Part shown: one piece after another, positions 45,641 through 59,400 of the stretch
Layout: every line of letters starts with the position of its first letter
Numbering within the stretch: position 1 is the stretch's first letter
Assembly (NCBI RefSeq): GCF_000699445.3
Contig: NC_067197.1
Location: 32,161,809-32,225,808 of the forward strand
Origin: Schistosoma haematobium
Taxonomy: Eukaryota > Platyhelminthes > Trematoda > Strigeidida > Schistosomatidae
Direction: 5' to 3'
Length of the DNA stretch: 64,000 nucleotides
Position numbers and translations under genes: made by a program
The notes under the pieces: generated by a model
Databases searched by the model: none
What the model saw: the letters and a program-made list of their open reading frames with translations, nothing else
What the model was told of the DNA's origin: nothing

Positions 45641-45705
45641 AGAAATTTCTTTAGAAGTGTTCGTCAGATTAACTTCACATTAATTCCATACGACGTCTTC
45701 ATTAG

Positions 45706-46093
45706 TAATTACATTACAATCAATGTCACTGTAACCGGTACCGTAACAACAATATTAAGAATTATTATTACTATCAATATTACTGTTGTGCTTAATGTGA
45801 ATTCCAGTAAGTAGATTGTATTCTCCCCACATCAAATTCATGTGCACCACTCGTTTGATTATTACATTGTTTACAGCTTGACACCTCACACCAACTCACT
45901 TCCTTATCTTATCAATATGATTACCTGATTGCAAATCGGAAACAGTGTCCACTAAAATATTCTTTATTTGTTTCGAATTTCATAAAACGAGTTCTGGTCA
46001 GTTCAGTTCGCTCTGAGGTACGTTCACATAGAACGGTTTGAATTTTATAAATTGAAGCCTGTACAACTGTAAATCTCGCCGACATAGCTCAAT
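45706..46093. repeat. Right arm of inverted repeat IR3 (partner 39720-40112)
   Basis: Reverse complement of 39720-40112 with very few differences. Confidence 0.85.
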
Positions 46094-47089
46094 ACAGATG
46101 ATGATTGAAATACTCAGAGTAGTTGGTTCGATACCAAAATTAATGGCATTCACGCGCGCTATAGTTTATCAAGTTTAATTTGAATTCTCCGGGTATGGAT
46201 AAGCTGCAAGTTAAATCAAACCGTTTCTCGAGGAGTATCGGTGTCCTGAATATTCCCTGCATAATAATGAAGGTGATAGTTGACATCAGTAAATGAAAAC
46301 CTATATTTACAGCTTCCGATTGAAAACTTTCAGACTCTCAACACAAATCAAATTCAACTATGTCAAGCTCACACATGTTATTCAAGCTTCCGAGTAAATC
46401 AAATGACTTGTTCTTCTCAAGCCACATTTTGACCACGTCATTTATTCGCTTAGCAAACACGATTATTTACTTACGCTATTTGCCACATCTTCCTAAACTA
46501 TTCTTGGTCTGACTATAAGCATTGAGTTTCACTTAATGTAGCCCTGTTGACTTACTCGCCTTCTCTACTACATGTCACTTTGTTTCGTTTCATTTCCTCC
46601 ACTTTATTCCTCTGGTTGCCTGTCTGGATCATTGAGTGTGTGGAATACACGTATTCAAAATGGATTTTGTATATGGCTTATCTCATTACATTATTCTTAA
46701 AAACGAATTAAGTTGATAAAATTACACGATGATTGCTGGTACGCATATTTTGATAACAATCAGTATACGATCTAATTGGAGTCAGTTACAGGGTCATTAG
46801 TAAAGATATGAATATGCCTATTATTTAGTGATCGGTCAACGTCTACTAAATAACTACAATCTCATACCTCCATGGTGTCCATATTCTGCAGAATGTCATG
46901 TTTTATAAGACTCTCATCAAACCCATATTCTCCTTACAGTTTAAAAGAGACGTTTCATCTGATCATAACTTGTATTACATATAATGTATTTTGAAACATT
47001 TCATTGTTTTCTATACGTTTAGATGGTCATGTTTGTCCGTCTCCTGCCTTCAGAGTAAGTGAATTACTCAACCACGAAGTCTTATTGGT
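46094..47089. other. Unassigned, with Penelope-terminal-like repeat
   Basis: 46640-46830 is a diverged copy of 20270-20430, inside the Penelope-like remnant (shared tacg.tcta..tggagtcag). The rest is not recognised. Confidence 0.4.
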
Positions 47090-47880
47090 TCTGTTGCAAT
47101 ATGCTCGTATATTCTGGGACCATCGAGTAAGTAACGCAGTTGTTAGGAAACGGGTACTAGGTAAGGATGGCAAATCGATTGATGAAGTAGTGAATCTTCA
47201 TCAGTTGAGATGGCTGGGACATGTGTTACGTATGCCCAACCACCGACTACCCGGACGAGCGATGTTTTATGGTGTAGGGCCCCCAAATGCCCTGGTATGG
47301 CCGAGATTGAGGAGAGTCCGCTCTCCCTCTCGAAATGCTCACACATGGCCACGTGTATATAGCCTCTGCCAGGGAAGTCCTACTCACTGCCTTCTCGTGG
47401 CGGGGGTGTTGTTCAGTGGTATAAGAGTAGGTTGGAAGAAAGCTAGGGGCGGCCAGACCAAAACATGGCACGAGTCCATGAAGTCACTGATAAGTGGACT
47501 GAGTCATGTTGATAGGTGTTGACTACCTGGTTGGGGACCGCGAGATGATAGCAACCGATGGTTAGAGACTCTGAATAAAATGGCTCAAAATCGTTTGCAA
47601 TGGTGCAGGTGCATCCACTATTTGTGTTCTCCAAAATTTTAAATCTCCTGATTCCACCTTGTCTCTTTTTTCTCTTCCCAAATTTATTCCACTGTATTAT
47701 ACTCGTTAAGTAACATTTCCAAGCCCTAATCTTCCCGATTACTGCTTGTACTCTTACTACCTCTACCACTACGAGATTTGAATCGACCACTGCATCTCTG
47801 TGCTAATGTGGTGTGGCAACTCGAACTGATGTACGTACGTACGAAGTTCTACGTTGTTACTGACTGACTGACTGACTGTT
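47090..47880 (+). mobile_element. RTE-like LINE 3' end, carrying an inserted RTE leader
   Basis: The plus-strand frame encodes the C-terminal part of the second RTE type: HQLRWLGHVLRM, then after an interruption GWKKARGGQTKTWHE, then LPGWGPRDD and MAQNR, equivalent to the end of the 57161-60211 protein. The 3' end carries short tandem tails (acgtacgtacg, then gactgactgactgactg). Positions 47275-47413 are foreign. Inactive. Confidence 0.85.
47275..47413 (+). repeat. 140-bp insert equal to an RTE 5' leader
   Basis: Matches the first ~140 nt of the leader of the intact LINE (minus strand, about 60738-60880), with shared agagtccgctctccctctcg and ggcgggggtgttgt. It sits inside another LINE's coding end. 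The flanks tggtgta and tggtata may be a decayed target duplication. Confidence 0.75.
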
Positions 47881-50800
47881 GTAATATGCCACAAATATGA
47901 TCAAACTGTGAATGGTAAAATGATTTAAGCGAAGAGACCAAAACGTGTACGTTACAGTTAGTGATGATTGATAACCGTTAAAGAGATTCTGAAGGCTGAT
48001 TAAGAAGTACAAGACTTACATACGTTCTCTCCACTCAAATACATAGGACATGACAACTAATGTTCAATGTCTGCTATTTCTTTAAACTATATTTACAGCA
48101 CGTTTTATCAGTTGATTGAAATAGTTTCCATACTTCAATGTGATTATTAATTTTAATCGTATAAGTATGCACAGAACGTAAAAGGGATTTTGAGCTCTTA
48201 AGAAATATACATCCAAAGATGGAGTTCATATACCTGTGAATTAGTGAACGTTTGATATACTCTGGTACAAACTGTTATGTAATAGACTGAATAAAATCAT
48301 CTGGCTTAGAAAACTCCAATATGTTTTGGTGATACACTTTATTCTGTCCTTAAGTCCAGTTTCAAGTGCTTTAAAGTGTAGTTCATCTGAATTTAATCAA
48401 CAGTGTCATGTCATTGTGAACACTAGTACGAAATAAAGTACTTCCGCCAATGAACTTGAAATCTCTTATCGTGTCTGTTCATGTTACAGGTGGTGTCATG
48501 GTCTTTGGTTCTTTGCCTATTATTTCCGTGTTATGATGAATTGTCCCCTATGAAGATGATATAACAGTATAATCGGCTCTTGAAACACTATAATATTAAC
48601 CTTTGTATTGAGTTCACCCACCATAATTGCACTGAATATGTTGTAAATATTTACATTTCCTTGCTCGGCAAGATTTCTGAACTGAAGTCTTCCATCGAAC
48701 GTCCTGTTGTCTTTCATCGTTTATCTTGTCATTGTTTCGTGATCCACTGGCAGTGGATCAAAAATTGTAAGTAAAAATGAGCGTTCGCCATTGAGTCGAT
48801 TTTTATGTACCATCGAACTTCATTCCAGTCATCGAATTGTTAGAGTTTCCAAATAGTATTGCACATTATGATTTAAGTATATACGAATGCAGAGAAACAT
48901 CATCATGTATAGAAAATGAAACATTCAATATTGGTTAGGAAAAGACGTCATTTATTCAGTGTGAACCGATAAGACGTTTTATGGTTAACGACTCGAATAG
49001 CTGATTTCGATCAAATTTCCTTACAAAAGCATGTGAATTCGGCTGTCACATCAAAATATCTAGACGTCAAATAGAGAATTTTCAAATACTGATTTTAGTT
49101 AGACATCAGTCTGTATTCATAACATATAACCGACAAACAAGCAAATCTTTCAGAAGTCAAGCTAATTTACTGATAATAAAGAATTCCAAGTGATCTTGAA
49201 AGGAGTGATGGTCCCACTGATTTGTGGATGAATGGATGCAGTCAAGCTTCTGGAATCACCAACATAAATAACACTGACAAGCTTTGAGACGGCATCACAG
49301 TCATTACTCAAAAGTCTGGTGATACCTGTATTTTTAGGTGCTTCAAATTGTTGACCAAGAAGCATATGTTGATTTCGCAATTTCGAGTAACTTTTAATTG
49401 GCGAATAATGCCTAACACCTATGAGATTATCTGATTTGAATAAACCTTGGATTTGTTGTGTAGCTTATGTGTGTTTATTCATTTTATATTAGAGTTTATG
49501 TAGGTGTCATTAGTAATTATGATATTTAACTCTTTTAAATAATTCGTCAGACGTGATGGTTTTATATGTCTTCAGTGGAGCAAATGATTTCCAGAATGCA
49601 AAAAAGTGATTTGGTAAAATATGCGGTCAGCAACCACGAGACTGTTGCTCTAAAACTTTGTGTTGCAATTCGAGTGTCCTATCAGGTCTGTATTTTTGCA
49701 ATTCTTGTAATGTGAAGGAACGCTATGAGGAACTTTTATAAGATTAGACCCAATATCCTTTCTATGGCTGTTACTTTAAAATTAGTTGTGTGAAGTGATA
49801 ACTCTACAGAAGGCTAGATCGAATATGCCATGATGTCCTTTTAAGAGTGTGAACTTGGTGTGAATAGCGGTGCGTTTTCAGTTTTGTTAAAAATTCATCA
49901 TCAGATGGTCAACCCTCATAAGTATTCTATTTTGCACCTGAGTTATTTAAACATCACATGACGACCCACACATTGAAATCAAGAGACGCGTGTTCTAATC
50001 CATAAACATTGAGTTAACTCTCAGTAGCAGAAGTGTCTTTGACAACTTATGTGCAGCCATTGGGTGAAACATCGTTTAAAATGTTAGTTTATTATTAGAC
50101 GTATTCAATTGGGCTGCTAAGAACACTATTTCACACTACTATCTGTGAAATAATCTTGAACGTACATCAGATATTAACCTCCAGTTTTATCTTCTCTGTC
50201 ATGGATAGTACGCCTGAATATTATATTTTGAGTTTGAGACTAAAGAAAGGCATAATCGGTTGGCGAACATTACAGAAAGTGTATTGTGTAATAAGACCAT
50301 GATTATTTGTGCCGAAATTCAGTTTACAAGTGAGTCTACATTGAAACGTAATGAGTTTGAAAACGAAGTAACTAGCTAATAACGTATGTATAGATGTTAT
50401 GTAATTTAAATGCGATTAGCGAATAGTTTGGATTAGATAAGAGATCGTTTCAAACTTCGGTCTAAACGAGGTATAGCGGTAGAAGAACCATGGAATTCCC
50501 TAAATCGAAAAACTCGAACATGAGTGGTTACAACTTGACGTGCAGCTAGGATACATATTCACTCGTTGTAATTCAGCTGTAAATGTTGTATAACCTGAGA
50601 GTCGTTGTTGTTGATAACTGATCAGGTGAGGAGAAGTGTTTTAATAATATGCAGATTACTTATAAATTGTTGTAGGTTCAACCGTGGAATAGATTGAATT
50701 CTTGTGGTTAACCGGGTCTATGCATCTCATCTGCTCACATCAGGGTTATGGCGAACAGGCAAATGAGCTCCATGCATTTGATTCTGACGGTGTTTTTTCG

Positions 50801-53149
50801 ACAGGTCGTCTAGTGTCTGCAGATATAAATGGCCCAACAAATAGGTGAATCGACCAATGTTTTGATCTTCTCTATGCGTGTATTTATTTATTATATCTCG
50901 CTAGTTCTGAAAAACTGATTTATTACTGTTAAGTTTTATTAATCGTCAGTCTGTGAATGTCAGTGACATTACGCCAACAGGAATGAAATGAATTACTGTA
51001 GTCAAAATTGAATCATTTTATTATTGCAAAACTAAGATAGAACGTGCATTAGAACTCCAATAATCGTCTACAAGACTGAGACAATCTCCTATAGCAAATT
51101 GTTATAACCCTAAGGCATTGATATGAACCGAATACCTCCTGACAAAAAGATTAGTTAGGCTTAATATAAATGAAGCTATTTTTCATTTAATGAAAACATG
51201 ATAACAATGTTGACACTGGCTTCAACAGAAAAGTATTTGTGGCGTACAGTTGGCTCATTCGAATTCAACTTGTCTTCACTGAATGTGATAAATCCCCATA
51301 AACCATAAAAATGTGTATGCATCTAAATTAAATTTTCATGAAAAGAGTTACGCTTAGTTCTCATGACCAATTTAGTTGGTGGTTTTCATTGATATTCAAT
51401 ACTTAGTTTAAAAGCAAAAATGATTTCATTATAATATTGATAACTGATTGCATAAAAATAAGAAAAAAACTCCACTGCAAATTAACAGTGGTTGAAGGGT
51501 ATTTGGCATTTAGAGAAAACCGACGATTGGCAAGAACTGTGCATCATTTCGTACACAGAGATATCTGCCGCTTACCTGTTGGTAACATTCAGTTCACTGT
51601 GATTTTGTATGAATTCACCGTGAGGGCTTGAGTGTGATGATCATAAATAATGGAATTTGAAACACTGACTAGCAACACGTGAAAAACACTGATAAGTACT
51701 TTCGCGGTCCTGTATGGAGATTATTAATAGCGAGTATATATAACAAAATGGAATAACGGCATGATAATTTAGGCCAAAATTTCATAATAACTTATGGACA
51801 ATCAGTGCAGCTTGAAAACATCCGGCCACCCATGTTTCAGATACGCACTGGTATACATCTAAAGTATTGATTATTGTCTTGAAATCACACCAAAGGTCAA
51901 GGTAATAAGTGCGAAGTGTACGGTAGGTGGGGAAATTTAAAGTACAAAATCACTTTCGAGAATTTTTAGTGAATGAACAAAGGAATTTACGGCGTTCGTT
52001 CACCTACAAGTTGAGATAGTCGCATTATATCAAGTTTGAAATCACAACCGTCAACAAAATTCTCGAAACCAAATACACAAAATGAACATCAACTCAGACT
52101 ATCGACATATCTTATCTCAAGCAGATGACGGAGGACAGAAGTAGGTCTCAGATCAAACGATATTTATTACTGATCACAAGAACAGAAATCATCCTGACAG
52201 ACAGCAACACTTGAAATTTCAGTGACTAGGCTCTTCAATCCTTCCTGAAATCTGGCTGGAGATCAACCTTAACCTAATATTAAGTAGGGTCGTTTCAACA
52301 GATAATAAACAGTGGCGATCGTTGTCAAAACTGATAAAAGTTTATCAGTGATAATCCGTAGATAAATATTCTTAAATGAGCAACGTTGCTTACTTCACAA
52401 CAATGACGTCGAATAAAAAAAATCATCAGCGCCAACTCTGATGTAAATGTGCCCATTAAAACTGGAAATCAATGTGCAACACTGAATTCTTATCTTTCCA
52501 CAGCACTTGACATACTCAACTGTCAATTCTTTAATCAAAACATCAGAGTCGTGTGTGAAGCTGATTATGACAACACAAGTTTAGGCCTATCTATAGGCCA
52601 AGCTTTGAATGAAATAATTGACCATATACCGTCCGTGACAACAACAAAATCATGGAAGGAATCATAATCAGTGTTGAGAACATCGAGTTAACAATAGTTT
52701 GTCGCCTAACTTTTACTGAACGTCAAGTAATCAAGTAACGAAGAATTAAAGTGCCTATATTTATATTCATAAGCTATTATGGTCGCTCAGTATAAAACAA
52801 TGGCTGTAGTTAATTCCGAATGGTATTGTTCAGTAGTGAGATTTTATTGGAAATAAACATTCACAACGGACTCATTGTTGATTGCAACTATAATAAAATC
52901 ACGTTTACACAATACTACTAATTTGAAAACAAAATGTTGTCAAACTCTCGCGAAACAAGTCAGTTGTAGATGCCACAAGTAGTTGGAGTTTGACAACGCC
53001 TTAACCAGTAACGCCTTCTATTATGAATCGTACCCACCAAGTGAAATCAAAAGTCGGAAGCGAGGAAGTTCGAAGATATGTTTGATAGGCTATCAATATA
53101 GCGAAGATCGTTTGATCTAATCTGGCTAGCGATTGTAGGGGTTGTTGAG
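47881..53149. other. Unassigned 5.3 kb
   Basis: No mobile-element domain or tRNA-like box is visible. A 72-codon minus-strand frame at 49162-49380 has normal composition but no family I recognise, and could be a terminal exon. 52940-53110 is a copy of the coding-like remnant at 38510-38660. Two short plus-strand frames (51437-51631, 52449-52667) show no motif. Confidence 0.35.
49162..49380 (-). CDS. Hypothetical 72-codon frame
   Basis: Starts MRNQHMLLGQQFEAPKNTG and stays open further upstream by a few codons, with an AG just before (…ttaaaag). Composition is protein-like, ending at a TAG. No signal peptide or membrane segment. Not recognised, and could be chance. Confidence 0.2.
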   Translation of the reverse strand: MRNQHMLLGQQFEAPKNTGITRLLSNDCDAVSKLVSVIYVGDSRSLTASIHPQISGTITPFKITWNSLLSVN

Positions 53150-53165
53150 CTATTTATTTCGGGGA

Positions 53166-53171
53166 TTTATT
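53166..53171 (-). terminator. Polyadenylation signal of the PLXDC-like gene
   Basis: AATAAA on the minus strand, about 250 nt after the stop codon at 53423; a second one lies about 15 bases further. The spacing suits a short 3' untranslated region. Confidence 0.5.
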
Positions 53172-53422
53172 TAACGCTACACAGTTTCTATTCAATGAAG
53201 ACAATTACGCGAAAAGTAAAAATCCAGTTTTTATATTTTGTCAACAAGATTACATAAGTTGTTAAGTAAACAATCATAAGAATGTAGATAATTCCATAAA
53301 GAAATCGTTCAAACTACTGAAATGAATAATGATATGAAAAGTGTTCTAAAGAAGTACTAAATGAAAACAATTAAGAATAATCAAACAAAGTTATAAGATA
53401 TTTGTGAGAATCATCCTTTACT

Positions 53423-56400
53423 TCACTTTCTTTGATGTAGCCATCTCCAAATTATAAAACCAACACATACAACAACGAAAATGATGACTAAAGGAATCAC
53501 AATATACAAGTACGGGAGTGATTTCTTCTCTACATTATCTTCAGTAATCGTATTCTGTAACCGGAAATTCACCAGCGCTTGATGTTGTTTCAATGTGTTT
53601 GGTAGGTGTTTGTGCCCTCGACTCGTTCACTTCTGGGTTATACTTAATAAACAAAACAAAAGCATTGATTACCAAATGTCAATTAATTCAGTAATCATTA
53701 TGCACAATTGTCAGCACTGATAATAGAATAATATTCGACAAATAGTTACTCAATTTGCATTCATACAATCATTTAGAGCATCTACTACCGATTTGACAGT
53801 CTGTATGCTGAGTACACGCCATTCGGAAACTAACAGACGACTCAATTTTGTGATGAACTTTGTGTTCTGAATGTCGCATCTAATCACAATCCGAATAAAA
53901 ACCAATAAACTTAAAATTGATTTTTTTAATAAAAACAATGTAACCAGGTTACACATTACTTAGCAGAGAGTCAGAAGTCCTTGTTCTGAACATCAACAAT
54001 GAAGGCTACTTACAATCATTATCAAAACATGACACACTATTTCCAACAGGTTACGCTTCTTCAACCAAACTGGTTTCATCGGTATTTTGCAACAATCTAT
54101 ATAGATAAGCGGTTTCTAAAATAACCACACTTTCAATGAGCTGAAATATTACTTTTTTCGAGTAATATTGTAAATATACGCTTTGATCCATTTTTTACTC
54201 ATTCCATAGAATGAAAGCACGGTACTCATTTGTGAATTATTGATGTCAACGTATACAAAACTTTAATTTACTAATTGACGGTAGTGTCCTAGTTATTTTT
54301 TATTCATAAAGAAAAAATGTTTCTTCGGGTGAATGGATGTACACGAAATGTGTAATTTTCCAATAATAAAAACGATCTGTGAAGATTAAGAAGTACTAAC
54401 CTTGACACGGCAATTATAAACTTTCATGTTATAAGCATCCTCGTCAGTATCATCAATGCATATGTTCGCATTATCACACCAAAAACAAGTTATATTCAAT
54501 GTTGTTGGGTTTTGGCATGATTCAGGTGAAGTATATTTTGGACAATAGTCTGTGAAAATAATGAGATGATTTAATTTCAAGTGACCAAACAAAAGGTAAG
54601 TGAATTACAAAACATGTAACAATAACCCAATGATCTAATGCTGATTTCGGCGTTAAGTGACAATTTCACTGAGTGGACAATTGTCACTACGATGCATAAT
54701 GCAATATTCAGTGCGTCATCAATTTCAATCATGTTTCGCGACATCATGTTTGAATTGAATGAAACTATGTCGAATGTCAAGTATGAACGATGGATTTCAA
54801 TAACTGTTTACATTCAGACATATACGCACGATGCTGTCAGTGGACTCAGCAGTGCACATTACATTGAATTTTTCGTTGTTGTACAGTTTATTTAGATGAT
54901 ATGAGTTTTATGAATGAACCCAGTTCAAGAAATTCAATTGTTTTCGGATTTAATATGGAGTTTTAATTATGTTAGTCTAGTCAAACGACAAAGGAAGTCT
55001 CATTGTTTTTATAATCATCAATGATGATTTTTCTGAAGGGATTTCAGTCGACTTACTGTGATGGATGATATCAAAGTATGTAACTGCATTGTGTTCTTTG
55101 TGCTATCAGTTATTCTATGAAACTAGTTGGATCAGTGAAGATTCATTGATGATGAATGGAATATCTTATTCGCAGAATATTGACGGCGATCTGATTATGA
55201 TATCATGGAATGATTCTCTCACTACTAAAAATATTATTTCAGTGGATTTAAACATGGTGAACTAACATCTGTTTATAGTTACTTAATGTACATGTTCATG
55301 AGAAGGTAAACATTTTTATAATGTTGTAAATAATTCTCAGACTGGCTATAATAAACTGTAATTTGGAAACGTGACTTATCCATACCTTCAATTTATCGTA
55401 TATGTATGACAAAGCAAAGGTTTCAGAAAATAGGCAATCGTTTACGAAGCATTCGCATTTACGTGAAGTGTTTCTTTTTGCGAATTCACTACCTCAGCAA
55501 GATTTCATTTCACATGTACCAATAGAAAATACGGACACTTTCTCATCAACGCGCAATTAACTAACAGACACTTAATCTTGTTCAAAATTAACATCATCTC
55601 ATATATCGTTTTGTTGCTTTGTGGTCAAGTCACTTTTTGACCAAAGTGAAGACTTCAGTATTGATTCAAATTGGATTTTGAATCCTTTTGATCATTCAGC
55701 AAAAGAATCGATGTGTTGTTGTTAATGGTAAGTGAGACGTCATTTAGGATAGATAGCTCGATATCATTTGGTAGTTAAATATAATTATACATGGAATGTT
55801 CAAATTGTTGAAACAAAAATGACGTTTTCAAGTGTGAAGATAGTTATTGCTGATTAAATAAGTTTTAACATACTTCCGATAAATTCATATTCCACCAACG
55901 TGCCACTTCCGATCCATGTTTCAGGAGTCATTATTTCAGATCGTACTGTATCTTGTGTGATATATTGAACAAGAAAAGACACATAAAGTTTTGAATTCGT
56001 TTATAAATATAACAGGTTATTTGCATCATTTAATTTGTGGTCTAAACTAGGAACTGGGAAATGTCTCATATAAGATAAGTTGCTGATTATCTAGCATGCC
56101 CAAAACTTATTAAAGTACATCAAAATCGATCAATGTCCAACCAGTACCATTCGTTTAATTCTGTTTCATACAAAACACACTTTCTTTTGAGTGGAGGCTG
56201 AGGACTAAAATAGTGACTTGTGTACTGTAAGTTAAAGAATAAATGAGTGTTAATGTCACTTCTTTAATTTCGTCATTCATATGTCCCCGTCCGAATGCGT
56301 TAATCGGTAACCATAAGATTGAGCCGCATCAAAATAGCCATCCGCACTCTGAGGGTAAATACATTCATACAACTTATTTCCTTTACACAAGATATCTGGT

Positions 56401-59400
56401 TAAGTGAGTATAAGCATATGTGGAGAGTGAAATCTATTATCGGTGAAATTCATCACAGAAAACTGAAACGACACCATAACGATCTCACTTTGAACCATTT
56501 CTGTGGCACTATCAAGTAGGATAGTTGTTGATTTGAATAAATATAAACTTAGATTTCAATTCATTTTATAATAGTGGTTCTATGTCCGTAAGCCCTAGTC
56601 GCGAATGTCAAACACTTTGACAATTAGCTTACACTAATATTCACAATCACTTGTGATACTTCAATTTTCCTACAAGGAGTGTGAACATTGATCTAAGGTT
56701 GAAGGTTCACAATTCAATAACATTTGAACAGTGCCTTTACAAGACGCATATCAATTTCATTTTGCACAATTATCCACAACACTTCAATGACTTTTATATC
56801 AGTTGATTTTACAAGCAAATCAGATCTTTAACGTAAACTGTAAGAAAACTAAATTAGATCATTGTGATAGAATAAAGGAATGTTCTGTATTGACGTGCCG
56901 ATAACCAGTGTAAAAACAGTTTATTTATTATTTATTTTATTTGAACACATAAATATTGGTACAAGAGAGCGCCAATATATATGCGCCACACAAAACAATG
57001 AAAATTCGAAGAGAAATAGAAAGAGAAAAAAAAACTAGGGAACGCAAAAGAAAAGGAGAACAATGACGAAGAGATTGGAGTAAGGTAGTGTGGTAGTAAC
57101 GACGGAACGAAAAGGTACAATCAGAAGAAATCTTTCAGGTAAAGGAGACACAACCACTTTTTAGAAAGAAAGTAAAAGAAGGTTACAGCAGGATCGCCAC
57201 TGGCTTCTATTCTGAGCCATATCTGATAACGTCTCTAGCCACTGTGTAGCACCATCTCTCGGACCCCAACCAGGGAGTCGTGAAGGACCAACACAAGCCA
57301 GTCCTTTGCAGCTTTCCTTCATGCCACGACACCATGTCATGCACTGACCACCTCTCCGCCTCTTCCAACCAGTCCCAGAGTCGGCAAATAATGCACGACG
57401 TGGAATTCTCTGGGACGACATTCGTAGAACATGTCCAAGCCACCGAAGTCGGTGTTTCAAGATGGTGACACCAATTGAGTTATCATCTCTGTGCCCGAAC
57501 ACACGATGCCGAACCTCTGCATTACTGACATGGTGTCGCCACTGAATGTCAGCAATCCTTCGGAGACAGCGATGATCGAACACAGAGAGTCGTCTAACGT
57601 CCTCAACTCGGAGAGGCCAGGTTTCACAAGCATAGAGCAAAACTGCTCTCACCGACGCGTTGTAGATCCGACCTTTTACGGCCAGACTAACATCACGAAG
57701 GCGCCAAAGGTGGCCCAGATTGGCATAAGCCGCTCTGGCTTTCACTATTCGTGCATTGATCTCATCACTCACACCCCCACCAGCACTTATGCAGCTACCC
57801 AGATACACGAACTTCTCAACTACGTCTATCTGCTCACCGTCCAGGGTGAGTACAGGATTAGAATCCTGCCAGTCTTGTAGAAGTACTTTGCACTTCGAAG
57901 GTGCAAAGCACATACCATACCTACGGACACTGATTGCCAACTGATTAAGTGCGGATTGCATGCCTTGGGCATTATCGCACAGTAAGACAATATCGTCCGC
58001 ATACTCAAGGTCGAGAAGTCTTTCCCCAGGCAACAGATCCACACCACCATTACTTACATTCATCAGAGCTGTTTCCAGAATGTCATCGATGGCAAAGTTG
58101 AAGAGGAATGGTGAGATTAGGCAGCCCTGCCTAACCCCACTGCTCGAATGGAACAATGGAGAGAGGTGGTTGTATGCCCTCACTCTGCCTGAGGTGTTTT
58201 TATACAGGGCTTTCAGGATGTTAATAAACTTCTCAGGCACACCCTTCTTCAATAGACAATCCCAGAGAACAGTCCTGTCCAACGAATCGAAGGCAGCCCT
58301 GATGTCAAGAAACACTACGATTGTTGGCCTTTGAAAAGTATGGCGGTGTTCTAACATTTGGCGGAGGGTGAAGATATGATCAATACATCCTCGACCAGAA
58401 CGAAACCCAGCCTGCTCCTCGCGAGTCAATCTTTCTCGGGTTTTGAACAACCTACGAAGAATGACGGAAGCCAATAGCTTGGACGCAATCGGAAGTAAAC
58501 TTATCCCCCGATAGTTGTTACAAGAACGACGTGAACCCTTTTTAAAGATAGGGACAACTATCGACTCATTCCATGACGTTGGTACACACTCTAGTTCCCA
58601 AACCTTTGTAAACAACGTCGTCAATTCCTTAGTCAAAAAGTCACCACCATCTTTAAAAGGAGCCGGAGGTAAGTCATCTGGGCCAGGTGATTTGTAACGC
58701 TTCAAGAGTTGGAGTTCCTTGCGGACTTCCTCCTCAGTTGGTGGATCAGTCGTCACCGGCCATGTAGGGCAGGACAGTCTGACCGATGTTGCCGGAGCAG
58801 CAGGCCAGTTGAACTGCCCTTCGAAAAATTCTGCCCATCGTCCAAGACGTCGATGGATGTTAGTGATTGGCATCCCATCATCCTCGCAGATTGTTTCACT
58901 CACACCAGACTTCTTGCTGCCAGTGGCTCGGATGAGCTGGAAGAGCTTCCGGTAGTTACCAGATGCAGCTGCTGCTTCCAGCTCATTAGCACGCATCGAC
59001 CACCAGGCTTCTCGGTCCTTACGCAAGCTTTGCCCAATCTCCTTACGTAACATCCTTCGTTTATGGTCAAACTCACGGTCACCCGGAGTAGACCGACGGG
59101 CTTCAATGAGTTGTAAGGAACCAGAAGAAACCCAGTGCTTAAAGGCGGGACGTTTCGCAAACCCACAACTGACTGTTCCCGCCATTTTCATGGCGTCATG
59201 CAATTGCAACCAATGCTCATCTATACTTTTCGGTGGAGTGGTAGCTAGCCTAGAGGCTAGCTCGGTTCGATACTTACTTGCAACAGAAGTTGCAACCAGC
59301 TTGCTAACATCAATCCGTTGATGGCGGTCACTTCGTTGTCCACTGAAAAGTAAGGTAAGATTGGCGCAGACCAAGGCATGGTCAGAGTCCAGATAGGTAC

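Noticed and set aside
50490..50840. Possible SINE relic (ggtggttaaccgggtct, gtcgtctagtgtctgcag)
   Set aside because: Only isolated short matches, not in a consistent order.
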